Below are positions 15,601 to 22,766 of a stretch of DNA of 64,000 nt, one piece after another. The stretch is taken from the NCBI RefSeq assembly GCF_019916025.1, contig NZ_CP079737.1, positions 3,240,779-3,304,778 of the forward strand, written 5' to 3'. The notes under the pieces are model-generated. The model made no database searches. It saw nothing but the letters and a program-made list of their open reading frames with translations, and was not told the DNA's origin. Each line of letters begins with the position of its first letter. Positions within the stretch are counted from its first letter, which is position 1. The DNA comes from Paraclostridium bifermentans. Its GTDB lineage: Bacteria > Bacillota > Clostridia > Peptostreptococcales > Peptostreptococcaceae. The position numbers were made by a program, and so were the translations under genes.

Positions 15601-16353
15601 TTATATTAAATTAAACTCTTTTAAAATTATTTCTTTTTCTTCTCCAAACACTTCTTTCGTCCTTATAAGCGGATATCCTACTTGAAGTATAAGATCAAAG
15701 TTATTATCAATATTTTTTTTATGAGTAATTAACGCATAGCTATGGCTTTCTATCACTTCTTTCACTAGTTTAACAGCACCCCAATGGCTATTTTCTAATC
15801 GATGTTGGAATCCACATATAAAATCATCTACTGTATATACAAGTGCATAAACTGAAGGAGATGTGTGGAACATATCAGCTAATCTATTTTCATTTGAATC
15901 GTATAAATATCCATTTTGACTTAATATACATTGAAGTTCTTCATGATATTTAACCTTACTTAATTCTTCTATATAGTTACTAGAAAACATATTATCACTA
16001 TCGATTCTAATATGATAAATATATTTATATCCATCTATTAATTTTTCTATATAGATGTCTCCATCATCTGTAAAAATTATATTTTCAGGAAGTTTTGGAT
16101 ATTTAGATAATGCATCAAATATTAAATTTTCACTTTCTTTTGCATATCTCACAACACATTTAAAGTCTTGATTAGTTTGATTAATCAAACTTTTTCCCGT
16201 ATATTTCATAAATATATCTATTCTATAATCAATCCATTCTTTTGTTTTTGATTGTTTTTTTACATCAATAAATCTGTCATCAAATTCTGGCCAAAACGGG
16301 TTTGTGTCTGTATTAAAGGGTATATCTACAATCATAGCAGTTTCTTTGTTCAT
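15601..16353 (-). CDS. Putative rhamnosyltransferase-like glycosyltransferase
   Basis: 250 aa, cytoplasmic, no signal peptide. The pattern resembles the putative rhamnosyl transferase family (DUF3118-like): an N-terminal strand with the FWPEFDDRF segment, a central IRIDSDNMFSSNYIEEL that looks like the D-x-D nucleotide-sugar site of GT-A enzymes, and a C-terminal region with HWGAVKLV. The ATG is preceded by AGGAG. It stands alone without other polysaccharide genes, so acceptor and sugar are unknown. Family assignment is from memory of motif shape and moderately sure. Confidence 0.55.
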   Translation of the reverse strand: MNKETAMIVDIPFNTDTNPFWPEFDDRFIDVKKQSKTKEWIDYRIDIFMKYTGKSLINQTNQDFKCVVRYAKESENLIFDALSKYPKLPENIIFTDDGDIYIEKLIDGYKYIYHIRIDSDNMFSSNYIEELSKVKYHEELQCILSQNGYLYDSNENRLADMFHTSPSVYALVYTVDDFICGFQHRLENSHWGAVKLVKEVIESHSYALITHKKNIDNNFDLILQVGYPLIRTKEVFGEEKEIILKEFNLI

Positions 16354-16430
16354 ACTTAGGCACTCCTTTTAAAATATATTTCGCATAATATGACATTTAC
16401 TAATATACTATGAACTATAGATTCTTTATG

Positions 16431-16865
16431 TTAATAAGTCTCAAACCAATTTTGAATTAAACAATCTTTTAATATTTGAAATTTCTCTTCACCTATAGAA
16501 TTTATAATTTCATTTTGAAATTTCTCTTTTAAAATTAATGTTTCTTTACAAAACCTAAATCCCTTTTCAGTTAAACAAAGCACCTTATCTCTAGAATTTA
16601 CATCTTTATTTTCTATCATGATGTATTCTCTTTCAATTAGACCTTTTGCACATTTATGAGCACCTTGACGTGATATACCTATTATCCTTCCAATCTGTGC
16701 CACGGTTAATTTATCTTTTTCAATCAGGGCAAGCATATATGATTCTGTATCAGTAACTCTTTCTTCCCCCATTTCAACCCAAGTTTCTATAACCATTTTT
16801 CTAAGCTTTGCATGCTTTTCACTTATTAAATCTATTATATTTAAACTCTGAAAATTTGAATTCAT
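16431..16865 (-). CDS. MarR family regulator
   Basis: 144 aa winged-helix protein. HTH region LTVAQIGRIIGISRQGAHKCAKGLIERE (read in parts, about residues 53-82) and wing NKDVNSRDKVLCLTEKG. It is divergent from the DUF2798 gene at 17025, and two copies of a GTCAACTTAGTTGAC-like palindrome lie between them over that gene's promoter. It therefore probably represses the DUF2798 gene and perhaps itself. AGGAG precedes the ATG. Confidence 0.85.
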   Translation of the reverse strand: MNSNFQSLNIIDLISEKHAKLRKMVIETWVEMGEERVTDTESYMLALIEKDKLTVAQIGRIIGISRQGAHKCAKGLIEREYIMIENKDVNSRDKVLCLTEKGFRFCKETLILKEKFQNEIINSIGEEKFQILKDCLIQNWFETY

Positions 16866-16936
16866 ATTAATACTCCTTTTTTATTAAATCTCTTTATATA
16901 TTATATATAAATTTACAAATAAACAATATAAATTTA

Positions 16937-16951
16937 GTAAACTTAGTTGAC
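16937..16951. promoter_or_regulatory. Putative MarR operator 1
   Basis: GTAAACTTAGTTGAC, one mismatch from a perfect palindrome, overlapping the -35 of the DUF2798 promoter. It shares its sequence with operator 2. Confidence 0.65.
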
Positions 16952-16976
16952 ATTTTTAGTTCAAAGGTGATATCAT
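16947..16976 (+). promoter_or_regulatory. Promoter of the DUF2798 gene
   Basis: TTGACA (16947-16952), 18-base spacer, TATCAT (16971-16976). Operator 1 covers the -35 and operator 2 covers the start point. Confidence 0.65.
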
Positions 16977-16982
16977 ACTTTA

Positions 16983-16997
16983 GTCAACTAAGTTGAC
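16983..16997. promoter_or_regulatory. Putative MarR operator 2
   Basis: GTCAACTAAGTTGAC is a perfect 7-1-7 palindrome centred 46 bases from operator 1 and sitting at the predicted transcription start. Confidence 0.7.
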
Positions 16998-17024
16998 AAT
17001 AATAAGAAAAGAGAGGTATTTAAA

Positions 17025-17510
17025 TTGTTTAAAAACAAAAAAGAACATTTTATATTTATATTAATGATATGTACAACAATGGTGTTTATTATGAGTTGCT
17101 ATAATATAGCTATAATTGAAGGTTTTTCATTAAATATATTTAAGCATGCATTAATGGGATTCCCTCTAGCTTTTGTATATGCACTAATAGGAGATATATT
17201 CATAGTTGGTAAGATTGTAAAGCTTATTTCAAGTAAAATATTAAAACCAAATGATAGCATTGCAAAAATAGGACTGTGTATGTCATTTTTTACAGGATGC
17301 GGTATGGTTATTTGGATGTCATTATTCGGAGTAGTTACTAATATAGGATTATCTTCAAACTTCATTTATGCTTATATTATTGCTATGTTTACAAATTTTA
17401 TATTTGCAATACCTTTAAACTTACTAATTGTATCACCTTTAATGAGATTTTTATTCTTTAAGCTATTTCCTCCTATTTCACATATTGATAATCAAAGAAA
17501 AGCTGTGTAA
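17025..17510 (+). CDS. DUF2798 membrane protein
   Basis: 161 aa with four hydrophobic segments. Two internal repeats (ALMGFPLAFVYALIGDIFIVG and YIIAMFTNFIFAIPLNLLIV) match the DUF2798 pattern. The start is TTG, 8 bases after GAGAGG. No function is known for the family; members are often controlled by an adjacent TetR or MarR repressor, as here. It is convergent with the DUF3189 gene, sharing a terminator. Confidence 0.75.
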   Translation: MFKNKKEHFIFILMICTTMVFIMSCYNIAIIEGFSLNIFKHALMGFPLAFVYALIGDIFIVGKIVKLISSKILKPNDSIAKIGLCMSFFTGCGMVIWMSLFGVVTNIGLSSNFIYAYIIAMFTNFIFAIPLNLLIVSPLMRFLFFKLFPPISHIDNQRKAV

Positions 17511-17525
17511 TAATTAAATTAATAT

Positions 17526-17568
17526 AAAAATAGCCCTAATCCTTTAAATTTGGATTAAAGCTATTTTT
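17526..17568. terminator. Shared terminator, DUF2798 / DUF3189 genes
   Basis: Arms 17526-17542 and 17552-17568 (AAAATAGC and GCTATTTT ends, TAATCC with GGATTA inside). It includes the stop codon of the leftward gene. Confidence 0.8.
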
Positions 17569-18073
17569 TCTTAACATCTTTATTGTCTAAAATAATTACA
17601 GTTTCTTTATCTTCATTTGCTATTCTCTTTGTGTCATTTACAAGCTGTATAACATCTTTATATGATTTTTTTACTCCCTTTATAAGTAGCGGAACTCCTA
17701 TAAAATCAATCTTTAGCCATCTAGAAAATAATCCTCCAAGTGTCATTGGTACTGGAACTGTTGGTGAGGTGTTAGAAAATATTATTTTTTCTTCTAATAA
17801 ATTTTGTTTATGTAGCATAGATGCTAAATTGTATAATCCAGGAATTAGAATTTTTGAACGCCCTCTTCCCATAGCATAAACTTCATTCCCATCTTTATCA
17901 CTTCCATAATGAAAAAGTTCTCCACGATTTCCATATACCAACTTATTAAAGTTTGGTAGATTCAATATTTCATCCTTAGTTGGTTCTCGATTTTCATCTA
18001 ACATTTCCAAGTGGTACGCAACTGCTATTATAGAGGAATGAGTCCCTCCGTAACAATTATATATGTATATCAT
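17561..18073 (-). CDS. DUF3189 family protein
   Basis: 170 aa, soluble. N-terminus MIYIYNCYGGTHSSIIAVAYHL is the characteristic DUF3189 start, seen in clostridial and bacillar proteins of unknown role, several near sporulation or exopolyphosphate-like genes. The start was taken at 18073, where AGGTG lies 7 bases upstream, and not at 18154, which lacks a ribosome binding site and a conserved extension. It stands alone. Confidence 0.75.
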   Translation of the reverse strand: MIYIYNCYGGTHSSIIAVAYHLEMLDENREPTKDEILNLPNFNKLVYGNRGELFHYGSDKDGNEVYAMGRGRSKILIPGLYNLASMLHKQNLLEEKIIFSNTSPTVPVPMTLGGLFSRWLKIDFIGVPLLIKGVKKSYKDVIQLVNDTKRIANEDKETVIILDNKDVKKK

Positions 18074-18269
18074 TAAATCACCTATTTTCTGATTGTTTGT
18101 TTTTTCAACAAATGTAGTATATGCATTATATGTAAATATTAAACATTTTTGCATATTAAATAATAAATTTTAGTTTACATATTTATGTTAAATCTTAAAA
18201 TAAAAACTTATAAATACATGGACAAATTTATTATAATAAATTAACATATACTCAATGAGGTGAGTTTCT

Positions 18270-18728
18270 TTGAATAAACAATCAAATATAGATATAAAAA
18301 AATTTATAGACACATTTGAAAACTTAGCAAGAATTGAAAGACATAATCAAACTATTATGGGAATAAAAAAAAGCGAAGCTAGGGTTTTGCTTTGTGTAGA
18401 ATTTCTTCATGAGGAAAAAAAATGTAAAGTTAATATTTCAGAAATTAGTAAAAATCTATCTATTACTTCTCCTAGTACTACTGAATTCGTAAAAAATTTA
18501 ATTAGTAAAGGTTATTTAGAAAAACATGTTAGTCAAAATGATAAAAGGTTTATTGAAATAACATTAACTGATGATGGGAAGAAAATAGTACAGGATTTAA
18601 AAAAATACTTTAATTCTTTATTTTCTGGAGTTATAGAAATATTAGGAGAAGAAAAAAGCAAATTATTAATTGAATTATTAGATATAGTTAACGTCTATTT
18701 CACTGAATGGTATAGTAGACCAAAATAG
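18270..18728 (+). CDS. MarR family regulator
   Basis: 152 aa winged-helix protein. TTG start 5 bases after GAGGTGAG. HTH about residues 52-78 (ISEISKNLSITSPSTTEFVKNL, read in parts) and wing QNDKRFIEITLTDDG with the Asp-Lys-Arg tip. A palindrome at 18827-18839 lies between it and the small membrane protein at 18938, a plausible target. The last five codons are inside its own terminator. Confidence 0.85.
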   Translation: MNKQSNIDIKKFIDTFENLARIERHNQTIMGIKKSEARVLLCVEFLHEEKKCKVNISEISKNLSITSPSTTEFVKNLISKGYLEKHVSQNDKRFIEITLTDDGKKIVQDLKKYFNSLFSGVIEILGEEKSKLLIELLDIVNVYFTEWYSRPK

Positions 18729-18754
18729 AAAGTAAATTTCTATTTTGGTCTACT
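18714..18754 (+). terminator. Terminator overlapping the C-terminus of the MarR gene
   Basis: An 18-bp perfect stem (18714-18731 with 18737-18754), loop GTAAA, then a T-run. The left arm encodes the last residues and the stop codon (18726-18728). Confidence 0.88.
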
Positions 18755-18813
18755 ATTTTTTAATTTAATAAAATCTAAGCTATTTAATATTGACTAATTA
18801 TTATAACCATGTT

Positions 18814-18849
18814 AGCATATTAATAGTTAGGTTACCTAATTAATATGCT
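18814..18849. promoter_or_regulatory. Nested inverted repeats before the small membrane protein
   Basis: AGCATATTAA (18814-18823) mirrors TTAATATGCT (18840-18849). Inside is TTAGGTTACCTAA (18827-18839), a perfect 6-1-6 palindrome. The one-base inner loop favours a DNA operator over an RNA hairpin. It may bind the upstream MarR protein. Confidence 0.45.
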
Positions 18850-18862
18850 ATGAAAATATCAA

Positions 18863-18897
18863 AGCAAGTAATTTAAAAATTTTCAAAATTACTTGCT
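18863..18897. repeat. Inverted repeat, 12-bp arms
   Basis: AGCAAGTAATTT (18863-18874) and AAATTACTTGCT (18886-18897). No T-run follows on either strand, so it is not a standard terminator. It lies in the probable leader of the gene at 18938. Confidence 0.5.
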
Positions 18898-18937
18898 AAA
18901 TATAAGTTAAATATAAAAATTGTTGAGGTGAAAACTA

Positions 18938-19345
18938 TTGAAAAAATCATACATTGTAATGGGATGTACATTCTTAATTGCTCTATCTTTAATTTCAAAA
19001 GCATTTTTATTAAATGAAAACATAAAATTATTTTTAGTAATATTCTTTTTTGTTGGTTGTGGAGTAGGATCTTTAAGACTATTTGTTAATAGCCAAATAA
19101 AGAAAATGAAGGGAAAAAAATTAATAAGAAAAATTCTCTTCTTTGCAGTTTTACTTGGACTAGGTATTCCTTTTCAAAATTGGTTCAGGGTTAATGTGAT
19201 AATGACTATGAATAAATCATTTATGCCATGGAATATTTCTATAATGATAACAGGAGCTATTTTTATTACAACTTTCTTTGGTTTTATTAAAGATAAATTA
19301 AGTAAAAAAAGAATAACTGAGGATATATTAGCAAAAGCATCATAA
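18938..19345 (+). CDS. Small membrane protein, function unknown
   Basis: 135 aa. TTG start 7 bases after GAGGTG. Four hydrophobic segments (about 5-22, 30-48, 67-83, 101-120) and a basic C-terminal tail. I do not recognise a family. The conserved-looking charged loop QIKKMKGKKLIRK separates segments 2 and 3. It lies downstream of a MarR gene on the same strand with an operator-like palindrome between, so it may be a small MarR-controlled exporter-like or stress protein. Confidence 0.6.
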   Translation: MKKSYIVMGCTFLIALSLISKAFLLNENIKLFLVIFFFVGCGVGSLRLFVNSQIKKMKGKKLIRKILFFAVLLGLGIPFQNWFRVNVIMTMNKSFMPWNISIMITGAIFITTFFGFIKDKLSKKRITEDILAKAS

Positions 19346-19416
19346 TATTTATTTTGAATTTTAATTTTGTTAAATTTAAAATCACAGATTAAACTCTAAC
19401 TTCAATAACCAGAATA

Positions 19417-19445
19417 AGATTGTATATTTTTAATTTATACAATCT
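19417..19445 (+). terminator. Terminator of the small membrane protein gene
   Basis: AGATTGTATA (19417-19426) with TATACAATCT (19436-19445), followed by seven T. Confidence 0.85.
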
Positions 19446-19607
19446 TTTTTTATAGATATTAATATTGAATATTTGATGCACTTAGATACAAAGTTCTTCT
19501 ATTTACTGAAAGTTTGATTATTACTATGATACTTACAAAATATAATACAAATTTCCAAATTTATGCTACAAGTTTAAAGAAAGTACAATTGAGATTTTAA
19601 GCATGAA

Positions 19608-19647
19608 AAAGGAAGAGTCTTCGTCTTATTCGCAGGCCTCTTCCTTT
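19608..19647 (-). terminator. Terminator of the OhrR-nitroreductase unit
   Basis: AAAGGAAGAG (19608-19617) with CTCTTCCTTT (19638-19647) and five T on the minus strand side. Confidence 0.75.
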
Positions 19648-19694
19648 AATACATATCATATTTCGTCTCACTGCTTATTTTAAACCTTTTAGTC

Positions 19695-20453
19695 CTATAT
19701 ATAAATTTTTTCACCCTTTATATAATTCCAATTGCCACTATGGTTTTGGCTCTTTGCTCCTAACTCAAAGTGTAACATAGAGATTCCTAAATCAATATCT
19801 TCGTATCCATACTTATCTGATACTTTATAAGCTTTTACTTCATTATCTACAAACGAATACCCTATTGGCTGCTTATTTAATGCAGAAGGTGCTTTTATTA
19901 CAAACTCAATTCCTTCTTTTATCCAACTTGGTAATAACTCAGTATCTTTTTGTAATAATACTTGATCAAATGTTTTTTTACCTTTGTTCATTTTAGAAAT
20001 TAGTTTTTCTCTTATGCTCTTATCTTCTAAAACTTCACCTACCGCTATTACACAAATTAGTTCTTCATCTTGCTTTATATCTATATATTTTTTACATTCA
20101 TTTTTATCGTAAGTTCCACCGATCCAACATGTTCCTAAATTCATATAAGTTGATTCTAGTACTAACATTTCTCCATAATACCCAACCTTAGTTTTATAAT
20201 TATCTATATTTTTATTTCCTACTAAAGCTATACATGAATTTAATCCTTTTATTAATCCATATGAGGCTGAAAATCCTTTAAATAACTTTGAACAATCTTC
20301 TATAAATTGAAAATTCAATCCAGTTTCTTCATTTATTTTATAAATTAATTCTTTTATTTTACTTATATCTTTTATTTCTAATTGCTTATTTATATATGCT
20401 CTTCTTGAAGTTCTATAGTTTACAGCGTCTATCCAATTTTTATTAAATTCCAT
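19695..20453 (-). CDS. Nitroreductase family protein (TM1586 type)
   Basis: 252 aa, cytoplasmic, probable FMN-binding fold in a double half-repeat. The first half starts with AVNYRTSRRAY, the R-x-S-x-R FMN-phosphate signature; LGTCWIGGTYDKNE is the glycine-rich FMN region. The second half (IKAPSALNKQPIGYSF) echoes the first, as in the TM1586 nitroreductase group. It follows an OhrR-like regulator by 41 bases in what looks like one operon. Substrate unknown; a redox-stress or nitro/quinone-reducing role is inferred from the regulator. Confidence 0.82.
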   Translation of the reverse strand: MEFNKNWIDAVNYRTSRRAYINKQLEIKDISKIKELIYKINEETGLNFQFIEDCSKLFKGFSASYGLIKGLNSCIALVGNKNIDNYKTKVGYYGEMLVLESTYMNLGTCWIGGTYDKNECKKYIDIKQDEELICVIAVGEVLEDKSIREKLISKMNKGKKTFDQVLLQKDTELLPSWIKEGIEFVIKAPSALNKQPIGYSFVDNEVKAYKVSDKYGYEDIDLGISMLHFELGAKSQNHSGNWNYIKGEKIYI

Positions 20454-20494
20454 TTTAAATCGCTCCTGTATAAGTAATCAATACTTACATTTAT

Positions 20495-20941
20495 CTATTT
20501 AATGTATTTTTCTATACAATCTAATTTTTTTACTAATCCATCAAACTCATGAAGATATTTTATATAGTCCTCTTCTGCTAAATTAAGATTTTCTGCTATT
20601 CTTCTTGGAATATCTTTTGCCTTGCCTTCAATTTCTAATCCTTTTTTAGTAACAACTATATAAATTTTTCTATCATCATTTTCATCTTTAACTTTTTCTA
20701 AATACCCGTTACTTTCCAATTTATTTAAAATAGGAGTCAATGTACCAGTCTTCATTTTTAACTTAGAACTTATTTCTTTAAAAGGTAATTTTTTATGTTC
20801 CCACAGAACCATCATAGTTAGATACTGCGGATATGTTAAATCTATCTCTTTTAATAAAGGTCCATATATTCTAACTATACTCTTAGATACTGAGTATATT
20901 TTAAAACAAAGTTGATTTTCTAATTTTAAATTTTCGTGCAT
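20495..20941 (-). CDS. OhrR-like MarR family peroxide sensor
   Basis: 148 aa. The N-terminus LENQLCFKIYSVSKSIVRIYGPLL followed by LTYPQYLTMMVLWE (read in parts) closely matches one-Cys OhrR, and Cys12 is in the place of its reactive cysteine. HTH about residues 54-80, wing DENDDRKIYI. Known OhrR represses ohr, an organic-hydroperoxide reductase. No ohr gene is here; the following gene is a nitroreductase. AGGAGG precedes the ATG. An ATACTAT motif occurs on opposite strands upstream and may be part of its operator. Confidence 0.85.
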   Translation of the reverse strand: MHENLKLENQLCFKIYSVSKSIVRIYGPLLKEIDLTYPQYLTMMVLWEHKKLPFKEISSKLKMKTGTLTPILNKLESNGYLEKVKDENDDRKIYIVVTKKGLEIEGKAKDIPRRIAENLNLAEEDYIKYLHEFDGLVKKLDCIEKYIK

Positions 20942-21095
20942 GGTACATCCTCCTAAAAAACTATACTATTTTTTATTTATTATAACTTCTTTTATAGTAT
21001 GTATCAAATAATTTCATATTACTGATTCATAATATTTTTATAAATTTTCAGTACATTATTTCAACTTTTGTTATTAAATTTATATACAAACAAGT

Positions 21096-21130
21096 AAGCT
21101 AGATGAAGTATTTATTAATCCATCTAGCTT
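21096..21130 (-). terminator. Terminator of the NfsB-like gene
   Basis: AAGCTAGATG (21096-21105) with CATCTAGCTT (21121-21130), both between A/T-rich flanks. Confidence 0.75.
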
Positions 21131-21150
21131 TATTATATTTATAAAATATA

Positions 21151-21804
21151 TTATTTTACCCAATCCACTACTTGATCCATTGATTGTCTTAGTTTTTCTT
21201 CTGGATTATTAACTCTATATCCAAATGCAGCACATAATACAATATTGAACTTGTCTGTGTCTAATAATCCTCTATCCACTAGTATTTTTTCTACTTTATT
21301 GTGATCTATACCACCAATAGCACAAGAGTCTATTTCTTGCATAGCTGCTACACTCATCATATTAGCTAATGCAATATGAACTTGTTCTGAAGAATAATTT
21401 TCTAAATCTTTATCATCTTTAAATCTAACATCCTCTATAGACTTCATTATACCTTTATACTTATTAGCAATGTCTTCTGGTAAATGTTTAATATCTTTTA
21501 ATAAATAATCTATATAGTTTGAATCAAATCTTAATTCTTTCGCAGTTCTGCCTAAATATACTACTAAGTGGCTACATGTTGGCATTTGTGTTTTTCCACC
21601 CCAACAAACTTCTCCTAATTCACTTTTTAATTCTTCATTTTCTATAACTAAGAATTTCCAAGGTTCGATTCCCATAGAACTTGGTGAAAGTCTTCCTGCT
21701 TCAAGGATTACTTCAAATTCATCTTTATTTATTTTTTTATTAGTATCAAACTCTTTACATGCGTGTCTAAAATTTAAAACATCTAGTATCTCTTTTTTAT
21801 TCAT
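21151..21804 (-). CDS. NAD(P)H-dependent nitroreductase (NfsB-like)
   Basis: 217 aa FMN oxidoreductase of the NfsB/YdgI kind. Visible: NFRHACKEFDTNKKI near the start, RLSPSSMGIEPWKFLVIEN (residues 37-55) for FMN and substrate, the HIALANMMSVAAMQEIDSCAIGG helix-loop, and the C-terminal AAFGYRVNNPEEKLRQS. Such enzymes reduce nitroaromatics and quinones in the cytoplasm. GGAGG precedes the ATG. It is an independent unit next to the OhrR operon, giving two distinct nitroreductases in 2.2 kb. Confidence 0.9.
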   Translation of the reverse strand: MNKKEILDVLNFRHACKEFDTNKKINKDEFEVILEAGRLSPSSMGIEPWKFLVIENEELKSELGEVCWGGKTQMPTCSHLVVYLGRTAKELRFDSNYIDYLLKDIKHLPEDIANKYKGIMKSIEDVRFKDDKDLENYSSEQVHIALANMMSVAAMQEIDSCAIGGIDHNKVEKILVDRGLLDTDKFNIVLCAAFGYRVNNPEEKLRQSMDQVVDWVK

Positions 21805-21881
21805 TTTAATGCCTCCTATTTTCTACCTTATATAGTTTTCTATCCTCTATATGATTCTTGATGCTCTCTCTATATACCTCT

Positions 21882-22631
21882 CTAAAGCTCCATAACTTTC
21901 TTTTCTTTTAATGATATTAGAGCTTCAGGTGTATGAGTTGATAAATATACAGTCTTATTTTCTTTTACAAATTCTCTAACATTATTTAAAGTCTGTTTTG
22001 CTAAATCTTTATCTTCAAATACTACTGATAATGCATTTTGTCTAAGTGCTTCATCTGTATAAGTTACATCACCATGGAACATATAATGTAATCCTTCAAA
22101 CTCTGCTACTACTATAGAATTTCCTTTTGTATGTCCATACGCAGGTAACATAAATATGTTATCAGAAATTTTTTGACTTTCTTTAAAGTTTTTATACTCT
22201 CCATCTTCAAAGTTAACTCTTACTATATTGTTACCCTTTAAGTCCATTGCTTCAGCTTCTATTTCTGATATATATATTTTAGAATGTTCAAATAATCTAA
22301 GTTCTCCTGTGTGATCTTGATGTTTATGTGTAACTATAACTTTATCTATATCTTTTGGTTCATATCCTGCTTTTTTTAATGCATCTACAAAATTATTAAC
22401 TTTTTCACCAGTGTATATCATTTGTTCAGGTTTTGGTTCTACATCTTTTGTCTCAACTGGTACTCCTGTATCTACTAATATAACTTCTTTTCCAGTATCT
22501 ATTAAGTAATTTTGTAAACTTGATTCGTAATTTTTATTTGGATCTAATTTTTCTTTTTCAACTGATCCTCCAAATGCAAGTGCTTCTTTCATAAATCCAT
22601 TTTTATAAAATTCTAATGCTATTATTTTCAT
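21882..22631 (-). CDS. MBL-fold hydrolase, N-acyl homoserine lactonase family type
   Basis: 249 aa, cytoplasmic, no signal peptide. The two-zinc motif is complete: THKHQDHTGEL (H-x-H-x-D-H), GHTKGNS, the bridging Asp in MFHGDVTYTDE and the final His in STHTPEAL. This is the pattern of AiiA/AttM-like lactonases, but many MBL enzymes share it, so lactone hydrolysis is a hypothesis. The start is set at 22631, with GGAG about 10 bases upstream. A strong promoter and operator-like repeats precede it. Confidence 0.8.
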   Translation of the reverse strand: MKIIALEFYKNGFMKEALAFGGSVEKEKLDPNKNYESSLQNYLIDTGKEVILVDTGVPVETKDVEPKPEQMIYTGEKVNNFVDALKKAGYEPKDIDKVIVTHKHQDHTGELRLFEHSKIYISEIEAEAMDLKGNNIVRVNFEDGEYKNFKESQKISDNIFMLPAYGHTKGNSIVVAEFEGLHYMFHGDVTYTDEALRQNALSVVFEDKDLAKQTLNNVREFVKENKTVYLSTHTPEALISLKEKKVMEL

Positions 22632-22656
22632 TTTTAAATTTCTCCATTCTTTTTTA

Positions 22657-22693
22657 TCGTATGCGATTAATCTTGTACGATTATTATATCGCA
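22657..22693. promoter_or_regulatory. Operator-like repeats upstream of the MBL hydrolase
   Basis: CGATTAAT and CGATTATT are direct repeats, while ATGCGAT/ATCGCAT (22661-22667, 22687-22693) and ATCGTA/TACGAT form nested inverted repeats around the -10. This arrangement suits a TetR- or MarR-like repressor not encoded here. Confidence 0.45.
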
Positions 22694-22710
22694 TTTTTTT
22701 AATATGTCAA
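22683..22710 (-). promoter_or_regulatory. Promoter of the MBL hydrolase
   Basis: Minus strand TTGACA (22705-22710), 16-base spacer, TATAAT (22683-22688). Confidence 0.7.
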
Positions 22711-22735
22711 TTATAATTTTTTACAAAAAAATAAA

Positions 22736-22761
22736 ACCGCATCACTTACTTGTGATACGGC
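22736..22761 (-). terminator. Terminator of the XpaC-TelA operon
   Basis: CCGCATCAC pairs with GTGATACGG through one G-U pair, loop of six, followed by TTTTATTTTTTT on the minus strand. Confidence 0.8.
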
Positions 22762-22766
22762 TTATA

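Larger units (their letters stand above)
19346..19694. other. Intergenic region between convergent genes
   Basis: 349 bases holding only the two terminators at 19417 and 19608. I see no ORF with a ribosome binding site or other structure in the rest. Confidence 0.6.
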
